Origin: an uncultured Verrucomicrobiales bacterium
GTDB lineage: Bacteria; Verrucomicrobiota; Verrucomicrobiia; Verrucomicrobiales; Akkermansiaceae
Reading direction: 5' to 3'
Length of the DNA stretch: 7,209 bases
NCBI GenBank assembly: GCA_937952875.1
Contig: CALFDI010000089.1
Location: forward strand, 1 to 7,209
Shown: positions 1-6,639 of the stretch, piece by piece
How the letters are laid out: each line of letters begins with the position of its first letter
How positions within the stretch are numbered: position 1 is the first letter of the stretch
Position numbers and translations under genes: made by a program
Notes under the pieces: model-generated
What the model was told of the DNA's origin: nothing
What the model saw: only the letters and a program-made list of their open reading frames with translations
Database searches by the model: none

Positions 1-560
1 TCGAAGGTGAAGCGCGCCCTTTCTGGCTCGATTTCACGTGCCCAGAATGCGTATTCCCCAGCTTGGAGAGGGCCTTCTGAGGATTCAGTGCCAGAGGAGA
101 ATGCTTCCAGAAGATTGCGTTCAGTAGGGTCGAAGAGATATGAGCTACGGTCATTCACGACTTCTGACTGCCCGAAGAGTAAGTTTGCGATCTGGCCTGA
201 GCTATCTGCTGTGAATTGATCAGGAGCCATTTGCAGCGTTGCTCCATCTTGATAGCCAATAAAGCTTTTGTTCCCAGTTGCCCCCTCAAAAGTATAACTC
301 AGAAGAAAGACAGCTTCTAATTGTATTCCAGAAGGGACGACTAAGACGAAGAAATCCTCATTCGCTACGAAATTGCCAGGTGACGTTTCGGTGGAGTTCA
401 CATCAGCAGAGAGAAAGTTTGATCCTTCTCGTAGTGTGAATCTGTTAGGGTTTAAGTAGTCGTCAGATAAGTCGCCTTCTCCGGGTAAGCCTTCTGACCA
501 GAGAGAGACGCCCATAGCCGGAGTGCTAAGAAGTAGCAGATAGTGCAAGGGAAAGGTCAT
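1..560 (-). CDS. Secreted beta-sandwich protein, PPC-like (3' part cut by window edge)
   Basis: The frame is open from an ATG at 560 down to position 1 (186 codons plus two bases) without a stop, so the C-terminus lies outside the window. The start is fixed by an ATGA overlap with the stop of the preceding gene. Residues 1 to about 17 form a hydrophobic segment ending in TPAMG, a plausible though weakly charged Sec signal. Residues 29-33 (GDLSD) are followed by EDFFVLVVPSG (68-78), SFIGYQDG (99-106) and AGEYAFWAREI (167-177). This succession resembles pre-peptidase C-terminal (PPC)-like beta-sandwich domains of secreted verrucomicrobial, planctomycete and cyanobacterial proteins, where DYFTFTVPAG, SFIG and GEYTFWIQ motifs recur. 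No catalytic motif is visible in the part present. It is the last visible gene of the DUF1800/DUF1501 operon, so it is probably co-exported with those products. The coding call is firm; the domain call is from recalled pattern only. Confidence 0.75.
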   Translation of the reverse strand, partial: MTFPLHYLLLLSTPAMGVSLWSEGLPGEGDLSDDYLNPNRFTLREGSNFLSADVNSTETSPGNFVANEDFFVLVVPSGIQLEAVFLLSYTFEGATGNKSFIGYQDGATLQMAPDQFTADSSGQIANLLFGQSEVVNDRSSYLFDPTERNLLEAFSSGTESSEGPLQAGEYAFWAREIEPERARFTF

Positions 561-1078
561 AGTCGAAGGGTTGAGTGTTCTGGAAGTGAGCTATTGATAA
601 TATCATCATCTGTCCGAGCCTTTTTATCCGGACCGCATGACCGGATCTCGATGAAGTCGGCAGACAGATTATGAAAAATGTAGGGGCTGCCGAATCGATC
701 TAATAATTCGCCTTTTTCGGAAATGTTTTGATGTGTCCGTGGCAGGGGGGCGATGCGGAACCGATTATTCCCTGTCAATACAGACGTGATTTCTTGATTC
801 GTTCCACTCGGATTCCCATGCTTTGTGATAAGTCTATAATCTGTTAGAAGGGTTTGGATGATTTCTAGATCGCGCGGTGCGTTGCTGTCTGGCGTATGAA
901 GCTCATCCGCGAGAGGAGACGAACTGTAAGTGGGGCGCTTTGGTGGATCGACAGTTTCTTGAGGAGATGAGGTGTCCGTATTTTGAGTCGATTCTGTTTT
1001 TGTTCTCCATGGTTTTATTACTATTATGATAATAACTAAAACCGTGAGTATTAGGAGGGTCTTAGTAGACATAATCAC
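557..1078 (-). CDS. Pseudopilin-like small membrane-anchored protein (GspG-like C-terminal region)
   Basis: The protein has 173 residues. One strongly hydrophobic helix (about residues 7-21, LLILTVLVIIIIVI) is followed by KPWR, a Ser/Thr/Pro-rich linker (27-67) and a globular end, which suggests an inner-membrane anchor with a periplasmic domain. Residues 70-104 (PRDLEIIQTLLTDYRL, then GTNQEI and LTGNN) and 124-160 (ELLDRFGSPYIFH, IEIRSCGPD, TDDDI) resemble the C-terminal half of type II secretion major pseudopilins, where D-x-W/F-G-x-PY and S-x-G-x-D motifs occur. Small proteins of this type recur near DUF1501/DUF1800 genes in Verrucomicrobiota. There is no prepilin peptidase signature (no G-F-T-L-x-E before the helix), so it is unlikely to be a processed pilin. 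The start is GTG at 1078, overlapping the DUF1501 stop as GTGA, with a weak GGGA 8 bases upstream. An ATG two codons later (1072) is the alternative. The stop overlaps the next ATG, which suggests coupled translation. Confidence 0.8.
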   Translation of the reverse strand: MIMSTKTLLILTVLVIIIIVIKPWRTKTESTQNTDTSSPQETVDPPKRPTYSSSPLADELHTPDSNAPRDLEIIQTLLTDYRLITKHGNPSGTNQEITSVLTGNNRFRIAPLPRTHQNISEKGELLDRFGSPYIFHNLSADFIEIRSCGPDKKARTDDDIINSSLPEHSTLRL

Positions 1079-2469
1079 ATCATGAATCCCAGATCAGGGC
1101 TCCCGAAGCGGTGTAGATTCGGATAGATGGCATTGAGGTCAGAGATGCCGAACCACTTCGCGAGAGTCGCAGAATACTCGTCCACTGAGGTCGATGGGAT
1201 CCAGCGGCCTGTGCGTGTATCATCTGGTCCATCGACTTCGAGAACAGGCATGTTACCGTAGATTTGATTCCCCTGAACAGCTCCACCCATGATGATTTGA
1301 TGATTTCCCCAGCCGTGGTCAGAGCCTTCACCATTGGTAGGAAATGTCCGCCCAAAGTCTGATGCGGTAAAGCTCGTAACCTTATCGGCAATGTTGAGAT
1401 CTGAGCTTCCCATAGCTGACTGGAATTGTGACATGGCTTCAGACAGTTCGCCTAATAGATTCGCATGAGGCTCTACTTGATCACCATGCGTATCATAGCC
1501 ACCCACAGCACAGAAAAAGATCTGGCGTTTCATGCCAATTTCATCCCGCGTGGCGATCAGGCGTGCGATCATCTCCAGTTGTCGGGCTAGATGGTTTTGT
1601 TGATTGAATTCTGTGTTCAGAGTGACTTGATCTAAAGCATCCTTCAGAAGCTTCTCATTCCCCATCGCTCGTAACTGCACATCTGTGTATTGCTTTTCAA
1701 ATAGATTCCCGTGAGCAAGACTCAGGATGTTATCGATATGGCGAGAGCGTTGATAGCGGGGATCTGATGGGTTTGGTGCATCGGAATGTTGATACTGATT
1801 TAGTCCGATTGGGCCATTAACACCGACGTGATATTGGAGAACATCATTTCCGACTTGGAATGTATTCGTGCCGGCGAGCGAAATAGACATCGAGATTTCG
1901 CTACTGTTAGTCTCGCGAAGGCAGTCTGCGAGTCGTCCGCCCCAGCCTTGCCCTGAGCGTGTATCTGAGACGTTACTCTGCCATTGGACTTGCTGGTCGG
2001 CATGAGAAAAAAGCTGCGGTGGAAGAGCTGCCGAGCCCGAGAAGTAGTCGGCCTTAGTTGTCGGGGCGAGGAGCGTGCCTACATTTGCTAACAGGGCCGC
2101 ATCTCCAGAATTAAAGAGAGAGTGTAGCTCAGTCATCGCCGGATGAAAGCCCCAGCTACGACCATCGGACTGATTTGGATTGATCGTCAGGAGATCTGCC
2201 TGGGGTATCGAGAGATTCCCACGCGCACCAGCATAGGCCGCATGCTCAGCAGCTGTTGCAGGCACGATCAAGTTATTCGCATCATTTCCCCCATAGAGGA
2301 AAATGCAGACCAGCGCTTTGTAATCGTCAAACTCTCCGTTTCCAGTCGTGACTGCAGCATTGAGAGTGCGCATGGTGAGGAGTTGATCTACGAGAGCTCC
2401 CATACCTACAGCGGCACAGGCAGACTGTCTCATAAATGTGCGACGTGTGGGAAGATTAGGATTTTCCAT
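1075..2469 (-). CDS. DUF1501 family protein, Tat-exported
   Basis: A 464-residue protein of the DUF1501 family (PF07394), which is related to the alkaline phosphatase/sulfatase fold and has no established reaction. The N-terminus has TRRTFMR (8-14), a close match to the twin-arginine consensus, followed by a mildly hydrophobic stretch (ACAAVGMGALV), so export in folded form is likely. Family landmarks, in order, are LYGGNDANNLIVP (58-70), GWGGRLAD (175-182), GGYDTHGDQ (323-331), SDFGRTFPTNGEGSDHGWGNH (370-390), MGGAVQG (394-400) and GRWIPST (421-427). Asp63, Asp326, His328, Asp371, Asp384, His385 and His390 lie where the related phosphatase-type fold places metal ligands, but this assignment is inference. 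The length is normal for the family and the gene looks intact. It follows the DUF1800 gene after 18 bp with no clear ribosome binding site and overlaps the next gene by four bases. Export through Tat while its partner uses Sec is notable. Confidence 0.95.
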   Translation of the reverse strand: MENPNLPTRRTFMRQSACAAVGMGALVDQLLTMRTLNAAVTTGNGEFDDYKALVCIFLYGGNDANNLIVPATAAEHAAYAGARGNLSIPQADLLTINPNQSDGRSWGFHPAMTELHSLFNSGDAALLANVGTLLAPTTKADYFSGSAALPPQLFSHADQQVQWQSNVSDTRSGQGWGGRLADCLRETNSSEISMSISLAGTNTFQVGNDVLQYHVGVNGPIGLNQYQHSDAPNPSDPRYQRSRHIDNILSLAHGNLFEKQYTDVQLRAMGNEKLLKDALDQVTLNTEFNQQNHLARQLEMIARLIATRDEIGMKRQIFFCAVGGYDTHGDQVEPHANLLGELSEAMSQFQSAMGSSDLNIADKVTSFTASDFGRTFPTNGEGSDHGWGNHQIIMGGAVQGNQIYGNMPVLEVDGPDDTRTGRWIPSTSVDEYSATLAKWFGISDLNAIYPNLHRFGSPDLGFMM

Positions 2470-2487
2470 ATCAGATGAACGTTAAAG

Positions 2488-5400
2488 TTATTTTATAATC
2501 GCGGCTTGAGGGGAATTCAGCACAAGGCGTGCGGCGCTACTCACTCGATAGAGGTGAAGTTGGCTATCGCTCCAATATGTCATATTGGCGAGCATGTCTA
2601 AGATTTCAGCGCGCATCTCTGCGGGCATCTGACCAGAGAGGAAATACAGATCAAGAAAGTCGACGTATTCTCCAGGATCATTCAGATACATGTCGATATA
2701 TGGCTGCCAGTCGAAGCTGAGTGCGATTGCTGGATCGTAACCATTAATTCCATCGAAGCTCACAGCGTGCACATTTTGATTCGCTGCAGATATGAGAGTT
2801 GTTTCTGCAATGATCTGAAATTCTGGAGCACGTAACCCAGCATCTGCTAGACTCCCTTGTGGAGAATAGTCAGGTAAAAAGAAATTGAACACGCTCGGCG
2901 CTCCCAGTGGTTCTTGTGAATACTTATCATCCAAGCCGTAGAAGAGATAAGTATTGTTAGGGTTCGTGTGGCCGAACACGCGCATAGGGCGTATGAACTT
3001 AATCAGCGGCTCCTGAGCTTTTCCGTAACCAGGCTGCGCGCTGAGCGCAGGATTCCGCGCCTCGGGATCTAACAAGATCGCTTTAACGACAGCTCCTAGA
3101 TTTCCTCGGGCTCCCGATCCGTCATCGGCGAAGACAGACGCGACTCGATAAATATAACCCGGGGATGGATTAGACGTTACGAGGCGTTGAATGAGGAGTC
3201 GGCTGATAAAAGGTCCAGTGTTAGCGTGATTGAACAGAGCATCGACAACGGCGTCTAACTCCTCTTCTCCTGTCTGACCACCCGGGAGCTGGAGGCCACC
3301 TACGACGACTTTAGGATCTGTATCGTGGAATTCTGGAAAATTTACCATAGGGTTAATGAGATCCCTCGATCCATACATGAAGTTCGTATTCGGAATATCC
3401 TCGGTGTAATAAGACCAGCCAGTGAAGACGCGAGCCATTTCTGAAATAGTGGCTTGATCGTAGGTCGGGATGGGGACGCCATCAGGACCAAGACGTGGAG
3501 ATCCATCAGGATGTAGTTCTACTAGGCCGATAGAGAATAGCTGCATGATTTCGCGTGCGTAGTTCTCATCAGGATTCGTTCCCGCGAATACGTCAGCTTT
3601 GCGGTTCTTGAGGTGACTTAAATAATATCCCATCAGTGGGGACTTAGACACTGTCTCAAGTAGATCTCTATAATTACCAAAAGCCCCATTCATCAAGAAG
3701 TCATAGTAGTGTGCGACTGCTATGGCATCACGGCCCACTTGGCTATCTTCATCAGAAATGACGAGTATTTGAGAGAGTGCGAATGCCATACGCTGGCGGA
3801 GTTGGTCGGGGTATTCCGTAGCGCTTCGGATCCAGTGCTCGACACGTTCTCTTTGGCCTGGGCGGTCGTCTTCTTCAATCAATCCCTCGAGGTAGTCTTC
3901 CTGCGAACTTATAGGTGTCTGCGCAGGATCCATTTGTTGGTCTATCCAGTCTTCGAATGAGCCAATGGCAATGAGTTCAGCTACGCTGGCAGGAGAAGGT
4001 CCAAAGCTAGCTTGCGAGAGAAAGCGTGCAGCTTCAGCCTCAGTCAAGCTAACGTCAGTCACTGCAGGAGGGGGTGGTGGAGCAGTGAAGGATGAGGTAT
4101 CTTCAGCTTGTGAAGTGACGATGCCTGAGAGTTCACCTGTTGGATGATCCACAGAGAAAAGAGTGACACTCAGGCGACCGCTATCGAGAGCGCTATTAAT
4201 CGCAGCTGTATTAACACCATAGTCCCAAAAGAAATCGGTAGTCTGGCTGGCTGATGTGCTTAGTAGAGTATTTCGACTCGATCCATCTTCAGAGATGATG
4301 TCAAATGTAGCTCCCGTAAAGTCAGAGCTTAAGTTGGCGATATCGATGCTGATGCGAGCAGAGCTGCGATTTCCTTTTTCCCAAAAAGTCACGAGAGCTT
4401 GGCCGAGAGAAAGAGTGCTCGCCGAGGGGGCGGGACGCGCGATGAGTAATGCAGGCGGAGCATCTTCTATCATGAGACTGGCGCTAGAGCTACCAGAGAT
4501 ATCGTAATCATTGCCTGGCATGAGTGTGGCGCTGACCTCTTCATCATTTTCTAAAATTCCATCATCTATCGGAATGATACTGATGATCGCTTCACGTGCT
4601 CCGAGGGGGAAAGCCACTTGAGTCTCTACATTCTGGTAGTCATTTCCGGTCGCAGAGCCTGAGAGGCTGATAGTCGCTTCAAGGGCGTTAAGATTTCCAT
4701 CTCTTCGTATGAGGAATCTTCCAGGTCTAGGGCCATCCTCATATGCAGCAGTATCTAAGGATGAGATAGATAGGCGATTCGTATCTGCAAGGGCTGAGGT
4801 GAGAGCTGCTAAGCTACCAGAACTCGGAGAGGCTGGATTTCCTCCTAGAATCATTTCGTCAAAGTCGTAAGCCCCATCATTATCGGAGTCCATATCTCTC
4901 ACCACAGTTCGGGCAAAGACTGTGCCGTCAGGTAGGAGTCTATCTGCGCTCGGCTCATAAGGAGCTAGATAATCTGCGCTAATCACTTCCCTCAGTATGC
5001 CAGGGCCTGTCCAGTGAACAGCCGCATGATCACCACCTCCTCCTTCGAAGTGCTCTAGTTCGATGTAATAAATATGGCCTGCATTGAGTTGAATGGGCGC
5101 TGATGTCTGCGAGGGATATTTATCGAATTCAGTAGGCCTGGTCCAGCCATCGACTTGAGCGATTACAGTCTTGGCCGCTGGGTCTGCACTCGAAGAGAGG
5201 AAAAGGTCAGATTGATCATCCGATGTCAGTTGGAATGTGTATTCACCTGAAACACGTGGAATGAGATAGCTGCGGATGCGCGAGCCGTGACGATTCAGGT
5301 CTGGATCGAATTCCCGGAAGCTAAACTCTGCTAATGTGAAAGACTCTGTCGGCATGTCATTTTGATATGCTTCTGTAGAGCGCAAGCCGTTGAGGCCCCA

Positions 5401-5868
5401 TCCATCTGAGTCTTCCAGTTTATACCAATCACGAATGACTGATCCTGCTGTGAAGATGCGTTGATCAGAGTTAATGAATGTATCTACGCGTGATCCAGTT
5501 CCATCGACCCAGATACCATCACTCGTCCACCTAGACATATCGGACGAGACTTCTACAAGGTATTGTTTTCCTAAGAGGCTATCGTAAGAGACAGTGAGGC
5601 CTCCTTCAGCTTTCTGGAAATCAGCTACTTTAAAGTAAGACTTTGAATCAAAGGGGTTAGTCCCGGCCGCGGCTTCGGCGATATTGGTCACCCGGTCACC
5701 GTCTTCGTCATCTCCAGGCGCAAGGTCTCCAGCCTCAAACAGCAGCTCCCACGCATCTGACATTCCATCATCATCGAGATCGAGTGTAGCTACCGCCCAG
5801 ACAATAAATGTGCCTGAGAAAAATACAGCTAGGGCAAGCTGATATGAAGGGAAAAGACGCGATTTCAT
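2488..5868 (-). CDS. Large secreted DUF1800 protein with TSP3, PA14 and Calx-beta modules
   Basis: The protein has 1126 residues. A Sec signal covers residues 1-27 (cleavage suggested after AVA). Two Asp-rich calcium loops follow (D30-x-D-D-D-G to E41; D54-x-D-G-D to E65), typical of thrombospondin type 3 repeats. A small beta module (about 75-150, with YLVEVSSDMSRW) precedes a PA14-like domain (about 150-303: GEYTFQLTSDDQSDLFL, YYIELEHFEGGGGDHAAVHW). A third calcium loop (D325-E338), a Calx-beta domain (about 370-470: GNDYQ, DDGILENDEEV) and an Ig-like stretch (about 472-592) end in a poly-proline linker (597-601). The DUF1800 domain (PF08811) fills 608-1126, with landmarks ARFLSQASFGPS (614-625), ENYAREIMQLFSIGL (768-782), ARVFTGWS (812-819), EPLIKFIRPMRVF (953-965) and APSVFNFFLPDYSPQG (990-1005). 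The DUF1800 function is unknown; PA14 is a known glycan-binding fold. The ATG at 5868 is supported by the signal peptide, but there is no Shine-Dalgarno sequence. A hairpin lies two bases upstream. Confidence 0.95.
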   Translation of the reverse strand: MKSRLFPSYQLALAVFFSGTFIVWAVATLDLDDDGMSDAWELLFEAGDLAPGDDEDGDRVTNIAEAAAGTNPFDSKSYFKVADFQKAEGGLTVSYDSLLGKQYLVEVSSDMSRWTSDGIWVDGTGSRVDTFINSDQRIFTAGSVIRDWYKLEDSDGWGLNGLRSTEAYQNDMPTESFTLAEFSFREFDPDLNRHGSRIRSYLIPRVSGEYTFQLTSDDQSDLFLSSSADPAAKTVIAQVDGWTRPTEFDKYPSQTSAPIQLNAGHIYYIELEHFEGGGGDHAAVHWTGPGILREVISADYLAPYEPSADRLLPDGTVFARTVVRDMDSDNDGAYDFDEMILGGNPASPSSGSLAALTSALADTNRLSISSLDTAAYEDGPRPGRFLIRRDGNLNALEATISLSGSATGNDYQNVETQVAFPLGAREAIISIIPIDDGILENDEEVSATLMPGNDYDISGSSSASLMIEDAPPALLIARPAPSASTLSLGQALVTFWEKGNRSSARISIDIANLSSDFTGATFDIISEDGSSRNTLLSTSASQTTDFFWDYGVNTAAINSALDSGRLSVTLFSVDHPTGELSGIVTSQAEDTSSFTAPPPPPAVTDVSLTEAEAARFLSQASFGPSPASVAELIAIGSFEDWIDQQMDPAQTPISSQEDYLEGLIEEDDRPGQRERVEHWIRSATEYPDQLRQRMAFALSQILVISDEDSQVGRDAIAVAHYYDFLMNGAFGNYRDLLETVSKSPLMGYYLSHLKNRKADVFAGTNPDENYAREIMQLFSIGLVELHPDGSPRLGPDGVPIPTYDQATISEMARVFTGWSYYTEDIPNTNFMYGSRDLINPMVNFPEFHDTDPKVVVGGLQLPGGQTGEEELDAVVDALFNHANTGPFISRLLIQRLVTSNPSPGYIYRVASVFADDGSGARGNLGAVVKAILLDPEARNPALSAQPGYGKAQEPLIKFIRPMRVFGHTNPNNTYLFYGLDDKYSQEPLGAPSVFNFFLPDYSPQGSLADAGLRAPEFQIIAETTLISAANQNVHAVSFDGINGYDPAIALSFDWQPYIDMYLNDPGEYVDFLDLYFLSGQMPAEMRAEILDMLANMTYWSDSQLHLYRVSSAARLVLNSPQAAIIK

Positions 5869-5870
5869 TA

Positions 5871-5920
5871 GGAAATGGGTTTAAGTTGCAGTCTAACAAC
5901 TTAGTGAAATTCCCATTTCC
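5871..5920 (-). promoter_or_regulatory. Interrupted palindrome in the leader of the DUF1800 gene
   Basis: GGAAATGGG at 5871-5879 is exactly complementary to CCCATTTCC at 5912-5920, and nested inside are AAGTTG (5883-5888) and CAACTT (5897-5902) around an 8-base loop. In the minus-strand RNA the outer 9 pairs, three U-A pairs (UUU 5909-5907 with AAA 5882-5880) and the inner 6 pairs stack into an 18-pair stem with only small bulges (AA and CACU). It ends two bases before the DUF1800 ATG. No T-run follows it on the minus strand, so a standard rho-independent terminator for the upstream flavin reductase gene is unlikely. A translation-control hairpin, an mRNA-processing site or a protein-binding palindrome all fit. 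The repeat is directly seen; its role is inference. Confidence 0.65.
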
Positions 5921-5947
5921 ATCAAGAATAAAGCGTTTTCGTAACTG

Positions 5948-6553
5948 CTAATCCGGTCTCTCAAGCGAGAATAAATCATCCGTTCTCGCATACCAATCAG
6001 GGGCTCCCATGCGGGCGATTGGCGCGTAGTTCTCTTGGTGGAAATCTAAAGAATTCTCGGAGAATAGGTCTTTGCGTGCCCAGACGCGATGGACTTGGCC
6101 TATGATCAGGCGATTCTGACCGATCTGCATCGTGCTGTGCTCCGTGCATTCCAGTGATGCAGGGCAGTTGCCGATGCGTGGCACAGAGACATGAGCGCAG
6201 TCTTCTAAAGTCAGCCCCAGATCTTTTAGCTCGCTCACACCATAGGGTTTCTCAGCCGCTGTGAGATTCATCGGGCGCATGAGTGGGCTATCGACGAGAT
6301 TGATCACGAATTCTCCACTTTCTCGGATATTCCGAGCAGTGTCTTTTGGGATGCCTGGCTCTTTGTCACCGGGGGCTATGATGACAATTGGGGGCCGAGT
6401 GCCGAAAACATTAAAGAATGAGAACGGTGCGGCATTCACCACTCCATCATCCCCAAGAGATGTGGTCCATGCAATGGGGCGGGGAGTGACCAGAGAAGAC
6501 AGTATTCGATACGCATCCTTTTTATGGCGGTCATCTAAGTCAAAGTAGTGCAT
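5948..6553 (-). CDS. Flavin reductase-like FMN-binding split-barrel protein
   Basis: A 201-residue cytoplasmic protein of the flavin reductase-like family (PF01613). These proteins bind FMN in a split beta-barrel and typically reduce flavin with NAD(P)H or act as flavoprotein partners; the precise substrate cannot be told from sequence. The N-terminus is typical: AYRILSSLVTPRPIAWTTS (14-32), then VVNAAPFSFFNVFGTRPP (38-55), IVIIAPGD (56-63), DTARNIRESGEFVINLV (71-87), and a later LECTEHSTMQIGQNRLIIGQV (134-154) forming barrel strands. There is no signal peptide or membrane segment. The length is usual for stand-alone members and the gene looks complete, ending in TAG. The ATG at 6553 fits the family N-terminus; no Shine-Dalgarno sequence precedes it, only TTTCCTGC. 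It diverges from the thioredoxin-like gene, and the DUF1800 gene follows downstream on the same strand. Confidence 0.93.
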   Translation of the reverse strand: MHYFDLDDRHKKDAYRILSSLVTPRPIAWTTSLGDDGVVNAAPFSFFNVFGTRPPIVIIAPGDKEPGIPKDTARNIRESGEFVINLVDSPLMRPMNLTAAEKPYGVSELKDLGLTLEDCAHVSVPRIGNCPASLECTEHSTMQIGQNRLIIGQVHRVWARKDLFSENSLDFHQENYAPIARMGAPDWYARTDDLFSLERPD

Positions 6554-6639
6554 GCAGGAAACGTGCTGTTTTTTGTCTCAAACTCAACTGTAGAAAAGAA
6601 GCAGGAATAGATACACAGATGGCCCCTCTGACTATTTGA
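6554..6639. promoter_or_regulatory. Divergent intergenic region between flavin reductase and thioredoxin-like genes
   Basis: These 86 bp separate two divergent start codons and so should contain promoters for both directions. I found no convincing -35/-10 pair on either strand. The heptamer GCAGGAA occurs twice in the same orientation (6554-6560 and 6601-6607), 47 bp apart start to start; the first copy abuts the flavin reductase start codon. It could be an operator pair or chance. No Shine-Dalgarno sequence lies before either gene. The role of the region is inferred from gene arrangement only. Confidence 0.5.

Larger units (their letters stand above)
1..5868 (-). other. Putative four-gene export operon: DUF1800, DUF1501, pseudopilin-like, PPC-like
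   Basis: Four same-strand genes are separated by 18 bp, a 4-base GTGA overlap (1075-1078) and a 4-base ATGA overlap (557-560), leaving no room for internal promoters or terminators except inside coding sequence. All four products carry export signals or a membrane anchor: Sec for DUF1800, Tat for DUF1501, one transmembrane helix for the pseudopilin-like protein, and a probable Sec signal for the truncated last gene. The overlaps suggest that the last three are translated in a coupled way and made in related amounts. The operon may extend beyond the left edge. Whether the flavin reductase gene upstream is on the same transcript cannot be decided; 79 bp and a strong hairpin lie between. Confidence 0.8.

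Noticed and set aside
7..219. Plus-strand open frame of 70 codons
   Set aside because: It lies fully inside the minus-strand secreted-protein gene, has no recognisable protein features, and the opposite frame shows clear signal and domain motifs.
2143..2478. Plus-strand open frame of 111 codons
   Set aside because: It is antisense to the conserved N-terminal part of the DUF1501 gene, and its translation has no family-like pattern.
3709..4507. Three plus-strand open frames inside the DUF1800 gene
   Set aside because: All are antisense to well-conserved coding sequence; Gly runs in one are just the complement of the poly-proline linker.
5871..5947. Rho-independent terminator for the flavin reductase gene
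   Set aside because: The stem is strong but AT-rich in its inner part, and on the minus strand it is followed by TAATGAAATC rather than a T-run. Rho-dependent or processing roles remain open.
6261..6548. Plus-strand open frame of 95 codons
   Set aside because: It is antisense to the flavin reductase gene, whose family motifs cover the same bases.
6554..6639. Sigma-70 type promoters for the divergent genes
   Set aside because: TTGTCT at 6573-6578 and some TA-rich hexamers exist, but no pair has acceptable spacing and match on either strand.
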